The notes below the pieces were generated by a model. It was not told the DNA's origin, ran no database searches, and worked only from the letters and a program-made list of their open reading frames with translations. The position numbers were made by a program, and so were the translations under genes. Below are positions 17,056-23,937 of a DNA stretch of 30,512 bases, in pieces (position 1 is the first letter of the stretch; the number at the start of each line of letters is the position of its first letter). Source of the DNA: CAYLPJ01 sp964385465 (GTDB taxonomy: Bacteria; Planctomycetota; Phycisphaerae; SM23-33); NCBI GenBank assembly GCA_964385465.1, contig CAYLPJ010000066.1, positions 1 to 30,512 on the forward strand, given 5' to 3'.

Positions 17056-18153
17056 CTATCCCCGGTTCGGATGCAGCACGACCCTTTGGTAATCCTCGAC
17101 CGACGCGAAGACGTCCTCGGAGTGCGTGGCCGCGATGACTTGGCAGTTGCGGTCCTTCACAAGCTGCATGATCTTCCGGAAGAACAGGCCGTGCCACTCG
17201 GCGTTGAGGTGCAGTTCCGGCTCGTCGATGAGGATGATCCCCGGCCCCTCGCGCGTGCTGTGCCAGATGAGGAACAGCGTGGAGATCATCTCCTTCTGGC
17301 CGGAGCTGAGAGCGTCGAAGGGAAACGGCCCGCCGCCCCGGACCGAGACGCGGAACTCCAAGGCGCTCTCGGACGGCGAGCGCAGCTTCGCGATCCGGGC
17401 GTCGGCGTACTCGTCGAGCAGGTCTCCGAGCACCGCAAGGGCCTCGCCGGCCTGCTCCTCGCCCACGTCCTCCATCAGCCCAGCCCGGCCAATCAGCGAG
17501 TACAGCAGCGTCCGCTTGAAGGTGTCGATGCTCGGCGTCCGCGACGACCCTCCGTTCTCCGAGCCGATCACGTCCCCCAGGCTCGGATTGCCCTCCCGGA
17601 CCTTCCTGTAACTGTGGAAATAGAGCAGCGGGGGCAGGATCAGGGGTTCGGTGCTGATGCCCAACAGGGAGTTGAATCGTCCCCGAATCTGTTCCTGTGT
17701 CGAGGTCTCCGCCGGCGGTGCCCACTGATCCAATTCCGATATCTTCACGAGAGATCCCCCTCTGACAAAGCTCCCTTGATTCACATGAAGAGTCACGTGG
17801 CGTTCACGTTCCTCGTAGTCGAATCCGCCCTCGATAATCGCACTGGAGCGCCCTGCACGGATGAGCATATTCGGCAAGTCCATCCTGTACTCCCCCTTGG
17901 CCCTCAGGAACATATCAAGCGAAGCAGCGCAGAACGCATCCAAGATGCTGCCCAACGTCATCAACGCGATCGCCTCCAGCACGGAGGTCTTGCCGACGCC
18001 GTTGGCGCTGCCGATGACGGTGACGTCGTGGTCGATGGGCATCCGGGGCGCGGGGAACTCCAGCTCCAACTCGTCAAGGGCCTTGAAGTTCGTGACCTTC
18101 AAGGACTTCAGCCGGAGTGTCCGCTTCTGCGTGTCCTGTGTCGTCTCGCCCAT
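17056..18153 (-). CDS. ABC/AAA_15-type ATPase, AriA-like
   Basis: 365 residues from the ATG at 18151-18153, which follows GGGAG by 8 bases; the in-frame ATGs at 18186 and 18210 lack a good site. The N-terminus LKSLKVTNFKAL is typical of SMC/RecF-like ATPases. Motifs in order are Walker A GSANGVGKT (48-56), signature LSSGQK (282-287), Walker B IILIDEPE with Asp310 and Glu311, and an H-loop His344 (ATHSED). The short insert between the lobes has no long coiled coil. Such ATPases partner DUF4435 proteins in PARIS, where they form a sensor that responds to phage proteins. GC is about 55% across 17761-17940 (99 of 180 bases counted), clearly below neighbours, which suggests horizontal acquisition. 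Confidence 0.8.
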   Translation of the reverse strand: MGETTQDTQKRTLRLKSLKVTNFKALDELELEFPAPRMPIDHDVTVIGSANGVGKTSVLEAIALMTLGSILDAFCAASLDMFLRAKGEYRMDLPNMLIRAGRSSAIIEGGFDYEERERHVTLHVNQGSFVRGGSLVKISELDQWAPPAETSTQEQIRGRFNSLLGISTEPLILPPLLYFHSYRKVREGNPSLGDVIGSENGGSSRTPSIDTFKRTLLYSLIGRAGLMEDVGEEQAGEALAVLGDLLDEYADARIAKLRSPSESALEFRVSVRGGGPFPFDALSSGQKEMISTLFLIWHSTREGPGIILIDEPELHLNAEWHGLFFRKIMQLVKDRNCQVIAATHSEDVFASVEDYQRVVLHPNRG

Positions 18154-18270
18154 AGCATCGGCTCCCGTCGCCGGCACTGCCAGCATACCACGTTCCGCAC
18201 GGCCGCGCATAGCGCGACCGCCGGTACCTTCATCGGCCGCGGCGGCCCCCGGCCTTCATGCGTTGGGGAC

Positions 18271-18288
18271 GGGGAGAGCCGGCTCCCC
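18271..18288 (-). terminator. Possible hairpin between sulfatase and ATPase genes
   Basis: GGGGAG (18271-18276) and CTCCCC (18283-18288) can pair around a 6-base AGCCGG loop, about 65 bases beyond the sulfatase stop. There is no T-run. It may separate sulfatase transcription from the ATPase unit. A weak -10-like TATGCT occurs just upstream of the ATPase gene, without a convincing -35. Confidence 0.25.
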
Positions 18289-18353
18289 GGCAGCGAACCG
18301 CAAGCAGACGGCAAGCCGCATAGCGCGGAAGCAAGACGACGGCGTCGGCGTTC

Positions 18354-20015
18354 TCACGGCAGGAGGTCGTCGCGCATCGCTTCGGTGGCGCCGTACTCGT
18401 GGAACTGCTGCCACCAGTCCTCGATCCACGCGGCGTCGGGGGCGGCGTCGCGGATGACGTTCGGGTCGCCGTGGCGGGCCATGGCGCCGGCGGTCTCGCC
18501 GGCGACGCGGGCGGCCTCGGCCTGGCCGCTGCCGGCGAACTTCGGGAACTGGCGGTTCGCCCAGTCGGGGTACTTGTTCGGGCCCCGCTCGGGCGCCGGC
18601 GGCTCGTAATCGAAGCTCGCGAAATCCCCGTCGGCGACCTGCTCCGGCGGGCCCCAGCGGGCCTCGTGCTCGATGCACCGGCGGCGGAACTCCCGCCGGA
18701 CGCGATCTGCCTCTCCGTGGGGGGCGCCCTCGCCGGCGAGAAGGTTGCTCAGTTCCTGCGGATCGGCCTGGAGGTCGTAGAGGTGCTCGATCCCGCCGTT
18801 GTAGAAGTGCACGTACTTGGTGCGCTCGTCGCGGAGCATGATCCACCGGCTGCGCCCGATGCCGAAGGAAACGAACTGCTCGGACCGGTCGCGTCCGCTG
18901 TCCCCGCCGGGCAGCACGGACCCGCCGGCCAGCTCGTAGCCCTCGCGGCAAGGCTTGTCGGCCAGGTCGATCCCGGCGGCGTCCAGCGCGGTGGGCAAGA
19001 CATCCATCAGGTCGACGAACCGTTCGTCGCGCGACCCGGCCTCGACGCGCCGGGGCCAGCGGACCAGGAAGGGCACGCGGGAGGCGCTCTCGAAGGGCAC
19101 GGCCTTCTGGTAGAAGCCCTTGTCCTGGAGCATCTCCCCGTGGTCGGACGTGTAGATCACCAGCGTGTTGTCGAGCTGTCCGGTACTCTCGAGGTAGTCC
19201 AGGATCCGCCCGACGTTGAAGTCGATCATCGACACGCAGGAGTAGTAGGCCTCGCGGATGGCGCGGCGGTGCTCGGGCGAGTCCGCATCCCCGTACCACG
19301 CGCTCTCGCCGGCGTAGTACGGCGCCTCCCGCGAGATCGGGATCGGCTCGGGAAGGTCCGCGCCGGCGTACGCGTCCTGCCAGTCGGCCGGGACGTTCCA
19401 CGGCGGGTGCGGCTTGATCCACCCGGCCATGAGGAAGAACGGCCGGCCTCGGGCGGCCTCGAGGACCTCGATCGTCCGCGTCGCGACGAAGCTCGTGCCG
19501 TGATGCTCGAAGGGCACGAGCGACTCCTGCGGCAGGTGGTAGACGTAGGGCCTGACGCCGTGGATGCACCGCAGCTCGCCGTAGCCGTTGGCGTGGAGGT
19601 ATCGGCAGTAGGCGTCGTCGACGAAGTGGGCGGGGATCTCCTCCATCAGGTGCATGTCGAGGTAGCCGTGGTGCCGGCGGGCGGGGCGGAAGTGCATCTT
19701 GCCCACCGCGGCGGTGTAGTAGCCCGCGTCGGAGAGCACCCGGGGCAGCGTGGGCAGGCCGTCGTCGGCGATGTACGGCCCGCCGTTGTTCCAGAACCCG
19801 TGATGGCGACCGGTCGTGCCGGTCAGCAGGCAGTGGCGGGCGGGCACGCAGATCGGGTTCGGCGAGTAGGCGTTGGGGAACACGCAGCCGGTCTCGGCCA
19901 GGCGGTCGAGGTTGGGCGTCCGCATCCAGGGGAACCCGGCGGCGCCGATCGTGTCGTGCCGCTGCTGGTCGGCGAAGAGCAGGAGGATGTTCGGGCGGTC
20001 GTCGCGGTCGGTCAT
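18354..20015 (-). CDS. Type I sulfatase, cytoplasmic type
   Basis: 553 residues, in the normal range. It begins MTDRDDRPNILLLFADQQRHD, with metal ligand Asp16, and no signal peptide precedes the catalytic domain. The sulfatase motif CVPAR puts the formylglycine-forming cysteine at residue 56. Metal- and sulfate-binding positions follow in GKMHF, GWIKPHPPWN and TSDHGEMLQDKG. The family hydrolyses sulfate esters or sulfamates; the substrate is not readable. Maturation needs an FGE or anSME enzyme, not encoded in this window. The start overlaps the methyltransferase stop by 4 bases (ATGA), so the two are translated together. Without a signal peptide it would act on sulfated oligosaccharides taken up into the cell. 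Confidence 0.9.
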   Translation of the reverse strand: MTDRDDRPNILLLFADQQRHDTIGAAGFPWMRTPNLDRLAETGCVFPNAYSPNPICVPARHCLLTGTTGRHHGFWNNGGPYIADDGLPTLPRVLSDAGYYTAAVGKMHFRPARRHHGYLDMHLMEEIPAHFVDDAYCRYLHANGYGELRCIHGVRPYVYHLPQESLVPFEHHGTSFVATRTIEVLEAARGRPFFLMAGWIKPHPPWNVPADWQDAYAGADLPEPIPISREAPYYAGESAWYGDADSPEHRRAIREAYYSCVSMIDFNVGRILDYLESTGQLDNTLVIYTSDHGEMLQDKGFYQKAVPFESASRVPFLVRWPRRVEAGSRDERFVDLMDVLPTALDAAGIDLADKPCREGYELAGGSVLPGGDSGRDRSEQFVSFGIGRSRWIMLRDERTKYVHFYNGGIEHLYDLQADPQELSNLLAGEGAPHGEADRVRREFRRRCIEHEARWGPPEQVADGDFASFDYEPPAPERGPNKYPDWANRQFPKFAGSGQAEAARVAGETAGAMARHGDPNVIRDAAPDAAWIEDWWQQFHEYGATEAMRDDLLP

Positions 20016-20833
20016 GGTCGGGGGACTCCATCGGGCGGCTGCGGCTGTGGGCTGTCCAATCGGGCCCAGACCACCAGCCAGGTCGGCACGAAGGCAGAGA
20101 AGTGCCCCCACGTGCCCGGCCGGGCAGACGGGTCCGCGTCGTCGGAATGCTCCGAGACGTGCAGCAGCACGAAGCCGCGGTCGGTCAGCCCGCACGTCAC
20201 GGCCGTCAGGGGGTGGCGGAACTCCCGCGGGCCGGCCACGCGGACCGGCTCGCCGCCGGGGGGATGAATGTCCCAGTGCGGGTCGGGCATGTCGGCCGGG
20301 GCGCCTTCCTCGTAGGGCCCGGCCAGCATGTAGCCCTCGCCCGTCCACCGCTCGTCGGCGCCCTGGATGAGCGGGTTCCAGCAGCTCAGCCGGTACAGCC
20401 CGCCCGGGCGGAGCACGCGGGCGACGCCGTCGTAGACCTCCGACGCCCGAGGCACGAACCCCAGCGAATGGGCATGCCAGACGACGTCGAAGCTCGCGTC
20501 CGCCAAGGCCGACAGGTCCCGCATGTCCCCGGCCAGCGTGCGGACGGCCTTGCCGTAATGTCCCGCCGCCTCCCGGTCCCGTTGGAGCTGCACCCGCGAG
20601 AAGTCCAGCACGGTGACGTTGGCCCCGAGCAGGGCGAAGGCGGCCGACTGCTGCCCGCCCCCGCCGGCCAGGCAGAGCACGTCCATCCCCGCCGGGTCGC
20701 CCAGAACGCCCTCGGGATCGACCTTCGCCCGCGCCGCGTCGGCGTCGAGGTCCAGCCACGGGCGGGAGTACGCCACGCCCGCCTCGGCCAGCGCGTCCCA
20801 CCGCTGCCGATTGTACCGGCTCAACTCATCCAT
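20012..20833 (-). CDS. Class I SAM-dependent methyltransferase
   Basis: 273 residues. The ATG at 20831-20833 (MDELSRYNRQRW) is preferred over one five codons upstream, because a GAGGG stretch is then correctly placed. Motif I VLCLAGGGG (52-60), the acidic end of strand 2 at Asp77 (VTVLDFS), GDMRDL (102-107), VVWHAHSLGF and LRPGGLYRLS fit the Rossmann-fold methyltransferase family (Methyltransf_11/25). It transfers a methyl group from S-adenosylmethionine to an unknown acceptor in the cytoplasm. It is the first gene of a two-gene unit with the sulfatase and is divergent from asnA. Its role beside a sulfatase is not evident. Confidence 0.85.
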   Translation of the reverse strand: MDELSRYNRQRWDALAEAGVAYSRPWLDLDADAARAKVDPEGVLGDPAGMDVLCLAGGGGQQSAAFALLGANVTVLDFSRVQLQRDREAAGHYGKAVRTLAGDMRDLSALADASFDVVWHAHSLGFVPRASEVYDGVARVLRPGGLYRLSCWNPLIQGADERWTGEGYMLAGPYEEGAPADMPDPHWDIHPPGGEPVRVAGPREFRHPLTAVTCGLTDRGFVLLHVSEHSDDADPSARPGTWGHFSAFVPTWLVVWARLDSPQPQPPDGVPRP

Positions 20834-20884
20834 CGTGCCCGCCCTCATACCACAGCCGGCCGCCGTTTCCCAGCATTCGCGCGG

Positions 20885-20913
20885 TTGCACGCACAGGCGC
20901 GGTGGCGCACAAT
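20885..20913 (+). promoter_or_regulatory. Candidate promoter for asnA
   Basis: TTGCAC (20885-20890), a 17-base spacer and CACAAT (20908-20913) form a fair sigma70-type pair in the 144-bp divergent gap. Transcription would start about 58 bases before the GTG of asnA. Confidence 0.45.
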
Positions 20914-20977
20914 GCCCGCCCCGCCGGGCGTGCGAGCGGCGATGCGAAGGCGGCCAATCCAACACTGGAGAGCAACC

Positions 20978-22015
20978 GTGGAGACGATCATTCCCGACGG
21001 ATACCGGGCAGCGATGGGGGTCTGCGAGACCGAGGAGGCGATCAAGTTCCTCAAGGATCACTTCGAGGCGCGGCTGGCCGAGCGGCTCGGCCTGCGGCGG
21101 ATCACCGCGCCGCTGTTCGTCCGGGCCGACAGCGGGATCCAGGACAACCTCAACGGCACCGAAAGGCCGGTGAGCTTTCGCGTCAAGGCCGACGGCGACG
21201 CCGAATGCCAGATCGTCCACTCGCTGGCGAAGTGGAAGCGGCTGGCGCTGTACACGTACGGCTTCGAGGTCGGCGAGGGCATCTACACGGACATGAACGC
21301 CCTCCGCCCGGACGAGGAGTCCCTGGACAACCTCCACTCGATCTACGTCGACCAGTGGGACTGGGAGCGCGTCATCCGCCCCGAGGATCGCACGCTGGAG
21401 ACGCTCAAGGGCGTCGTCCGCGACATCTACGCCGCCGTCAAGGACACCGAGGCCGAGCTCGCCGACGTCCACGAGGACCTGCCCCCGGCCCTGCCAGACG
21501 AGATCGCCTTCGTCCACACCGAGGAGCTCGCCCGGCGGTTCCCGGAGCTGCCCCCCCGCCGGCGCGAGGCCGAGGCCGCCCGCGAGCACGGGGCGGTGTT
21601 CTTCATCGGCATCGGCGGGGAGCTGCCCGACGGCGGCATCCACGACGGGCGGGCGCCGGACTACGACGACTGGACCACCCCCACCGGCCCCGAGACCAAG
21701 GGCCTCAACGGCGACATCTTCGTCTGGAACCCGGTCCTCGGCGTGCCCTTCGAGCTGTCGTCCATGGGCATCCGCGTGGACGCCGATACGATGCGAAGGC
21801 AGCTCGACATCCGCGCCTGCCCCGAGCGGGCCGAGATGCCCTGGCACAAGCTGCTGCTGGACGGCGCCCTGCCCCAGACCATCGGCGGAGGCATCGGCCA
21901 GAGCCGGCTGGCCATGCTCCTCCTCCGCCGCGCCCATATCGGCGAGGTCCAGGTCGGCCTCTGGCCGAAGGAAACCGTCGACCGCTGCGCCGCGGCCGGA
22001 ATCCGGCTGCTCTGA
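20978..22015 (+). CDS. asnA: Aspartate--ammonia ligase (asparagine synthetase A)
   Basis: 345 residues, close to the usual ~330. It makes L-asparagine from aspartate, ammonia and ATP in the cytoplasm. The start is a GTG at 20978, read as METIIPDGY, with GGAG at 20967-20970 seven bases before it. The first ATG, at 21014, would delete part of the conserved N-terminus. Class II synthetase-like features are visible: FLKDHFEARLAERLGL, ADSGIQDNLNGTERPVSF, YGFEVGEGIYTDMNALR, the VDQWDWE segment, and near the C-terminus TIGGGIGQSRLAMLLLRR, the ATP-binding motif. It is divergent from the methyltransferase and followed by a strong hairpin. No asnC-type regulator is seen. Confidence 0.95.
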   Translation: METIIPDGYRAAMGVCETEEAIKFLKDHFEARLAERLGLRRITAPLFVRADSGIQDNLNGTERPVSFRVKADGDAECQIVHSLAKWKRLALYTYGFEVGEGIYTDMNALRPDEESLDNLHSIYVDQWDWERVIRPEDRTLETLKGVVRDIYAAVKDTEAELADVHEDLPPALPDEIAFVHTEELARRFPELPPRRREAEAAREHGAVFFIGIGGELPDGGIHDGRAPDYDDWTTPTGPETKGLNGDIFVWNPVLGVPFELSSMGIRVDADTMRRQLDIRACPERAEMPWHKLLLDGALPQTIGGGIGQSRLAMLLLRRAHIGEVQVGLWPKETVDRCAAAGIRLL

Positions 22016-22018
22016 TCC

Positions 22019-22039
22019 AGGTTCCCCGCGGGGGAACCT
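22019..22039 (+). terminator. Hairpin after asnA
   Basis: AGGTTCCCC (22019-22027), loop GCG and GGGGAACCT (22031-22039) form a perfect 9-bp stem starting 4 bases after the asnA stop. No T-run follows, so it may act as an mRNA-stabilising or Rho-associated end rather than a classical terminator. Confidence 0.5.
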
Positions 22040-22115
22040 CAACGCGGGATGCTGAGGACGAAACCCCGGCCGACGGGGTGCCGGGCAGCCCTCCACGCGA
22101 GCGGAGGGAGTGTGC

Positions 22116-22143
22116 TTGCGGGTCCTGCGACCGGCGGTAGAAT
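22116..22143 (+). promoter_or_regulatory. Candidate promoter for the Tat sulfatase
   Basis: TTGCGG (22116-22121), a 16-base spacer and TAGAAT (22138-22143, 5/6) lie ~70 bases before the sulfatase ATG. A CCCTCC/GGAGGG inverted repeat (22089-22094, 22103-22108) stands just upstream and could be a terminator remnant or operator. Confidence 0.4.
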
Positions 22144-22214
22144 CGCCGGGGAGCCCGGCGGCGGTCGTTGGCCGAAGAGCATCCGGAAGATCACGGTCGA
22201 GAGGTCGAAACACG

Positions 22215-23747
22215 ATGAGAATCTCGATTGCGGAAGCCTCTCGCCGTTGCTGTTCCCGTCGCGGATTCCTCCGGAAGATGGGAACGCTGACCGCAGCCAT
22301 CGCCCTGTTCTCCCGCGGCGCCCTTGCCGCCGCGGCCGAAGGCGACGCCGTCGAATCGGAGAAGGCCGACGGCGGCGGGCGTGGTGACACGTCACATCAG
22401 CCGATGAATGTGTTGTTTCTGGTTTCGGATGATCTGAACAGTTGGCTGCTGGGGGACCGCATTCGCTATGCCGGGAAGGTCGTGGCTCCGAACCTGACGA
22501 GATTCGCCGGCAGCGGAGTCAGCTTCGAGCGCGCCTACAGCGCGGCCCCGGTGTGTTCTCCCTCGCGAACCGCTTTCTTCTCGGGAGTGGCCCCCTGGAA
22601 GTCGGGGCACTACCACAACACACCGGGAGCCGGCACAAGCAAGCCGCTCAAGAACGCCCTGTCGTTGGCGGGCTTCTTCAAGAGAGCCGGCTACACCACC
22701 GCATCATACGGGAAGATCACACACGGCTGGGACCAAAGACAGCACTGGGACCACAGGATCGGCCACAGGCGCGATCCGGCCCCGCCGGGCGCTCCCCTCA
22801 CTCCCGTGGGCAGGGGAGAACAGGACTGGGGCCCCATACACCTCGCTGAAGAGGAGATGAATGACACGCTGAACGCCAGCAACGCGATCAAGCAACTCCA
22901 GAAGAGACACGACAAGCCCTTCTTCATCGCCTGCGGCCTCTTCAACCCGCACATGCCCTGGTATGTGCCCAGGAAGTACTTCGATATGTTCCCCCTGGAC
23001 GAAGTGACCACCCCTGCAATCCTCGCCGGTGATCTGAGCGATGTGCCGCCCCTCGGCCGCGCGCTGACCGCACGCAAGGGCAAGTACGTCGATGCGGTGA
23101 TCGGCCATGGCCTGCACAAGGAGGCCATCCGTGGCTATCTGGCCACGACGGCCTACGCGGACGCCCAGATCGGCCGCGTGCTCGACGCCCTCGAGAACAG
23201 CCCCTATCGGGACAACACCATCGTGGTGTTCCTGACGGACCATGGCTTCCACTTGGGCGAGAAGCATCACTGGCAGAAGGCAACGCTCTGGGAGGAGGCC
23301 ACGCATTGCCTGCTGATGCTCCGAGCGCCCGGCGTGACGCCCGCCAACGGGGCTGTCTGCCGACGCTTCGTGTCGCTGCTCGACATCTACCCGACGCTGG
23401 CGGAGCTGTGCGGCCTGGAGCCCCCGGCCTACCTCGACGGACGTTCGCTCGTGCCCCTGCTCAAGGACCAGAAGGCCGAGTGGAAGAGCACGGCGATCAC
23501 CGGGCTGACGAGCAAGCGCGCGCCGTGGTATCCCTACATCAGCATCCGCAACGAAACGGGGCGGTATATCCGCTACAGGGAAGGGCAGGAGGAATTCTAT
23601 GATACGACCAAAGATCCTCGCGAATGGACGAACGTGATTGATGATCCGGACTACGCGCGGGCGATCGAGAAGATCCGCGCCATGGTTCCCAAGCCATCCG
23701 ACACAGCCACCCCGTTGCCCGGACTGCCAAGCGACACGCGAAAGTGA
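22215..23747 (+). CDS. Tat-exported type I sulfatase, iduronate-2-sulfatase-like
   Basis: 510 residues. The ATG at 22215 opens a twin-arginine signal: SRRGFLRK at residues 14-21, then a hydrophobic LTAAIALF stretch and Ala-rich cleavage region near 38-42. In-frame codons upstream look non-coding. The catalytic domain starts NVLFLVSDDLN, with Asp72/Asp73 as metal ligands. It has the exact sulfatase motif CSPSR with the formylglycine cysteine at residue 114, and a later LTDHGFHLGEKHHWQK segment typical of iduronate-2-sulfatase-type enzymes. The product should act in the periplasm or outside, removing sulfate from polysaccharides. Tat export fits folding and cysteine-to-formylglycine conversion in the cytoplasm first. 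Base composition is lower than neighbours in places (35 of 60 GC at 22681-22740). A 190-bp gap precedes the next gene. Confidence 0.92.
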   Translation: MRISIAEASRRCCSRRGFLRKMGTLTAAIALFSRGALAAAAEGDAVESEKADGGGRGDTSHQPMNVLFLVSDDLNSWLLGDRIRYAGKVVAPNLTRFAGSGVSFERAYSAAPVCSPSRTAFFSGVAPWKSGHYHNTPGAGTSKPLKNALSLAGFFKRAGYTTASYGKITHGWDQRQHWDHRIGHRRDPAPPGAPLTPVGRGEQDWGPIHLAEEEMNDTLNASNAIKQLQKRHDKPFFIACGLFNPHMPWYVPRKYFDMFPLDEVTTPAILAGDLSDVPPLGRALTARKGKYVDAVIGHGLHKEAIRGYLATTAYADAQIGRVLDALENSPYRDNTIVVFLTDHGFHLGEKHHWQKATLWEEATHCLLMLRAPGVTPANGAVCRRFVSLLDIYPTLAELCGLEPPAYLDGRSLVPLLKDQKAEWKSTAITGLTSKRAPWYPYISIRNETGRYIRYREGQEEFYDTTKDPREWTNVIDDPDYARAIEKIRAMVPKPSDTATPLPGLPSDTRK

Positions 23748-23865
23748 CCTCCGTCCGATACCAAGGGCATACCTGGATTGTCGTCGACCTCGTTGAAGGC
23801 CTCCGAAGCGCCTTGCGATGCACCGGCGAAGCTTCCGGCACGACGGAACGAGTTTGGGCATGGCG

Positions 23866-23889
23866 AAATTCACTCGGGCGGTGGATAAT
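23866..23889 (+). promoter_or_regulatory. Possible -10 element before the DUF6288-like gene
   Basis: GATAAT at 23884-23889 matches five of six -10 positions, ~50 bases before the ATG at 23938. Only a poor -35 (TGGCGA at 23861-23866) is available, so read-through from the sulfatase gene is equally possible. Confidence 0.25.
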
Positions 23890-23937
23890 CAAGGTGATGG
23901 AGACTCCCGCAGAGAACCAGCAAATGGAGGGCTCACG

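Noticed and set aside
20102..20977. Longer N-terminus for AsnA
   Set aside because: The extension runs through the divergent methyltransferase; the GTG at 20978 has a good ribosome-binding site and gives the family length.
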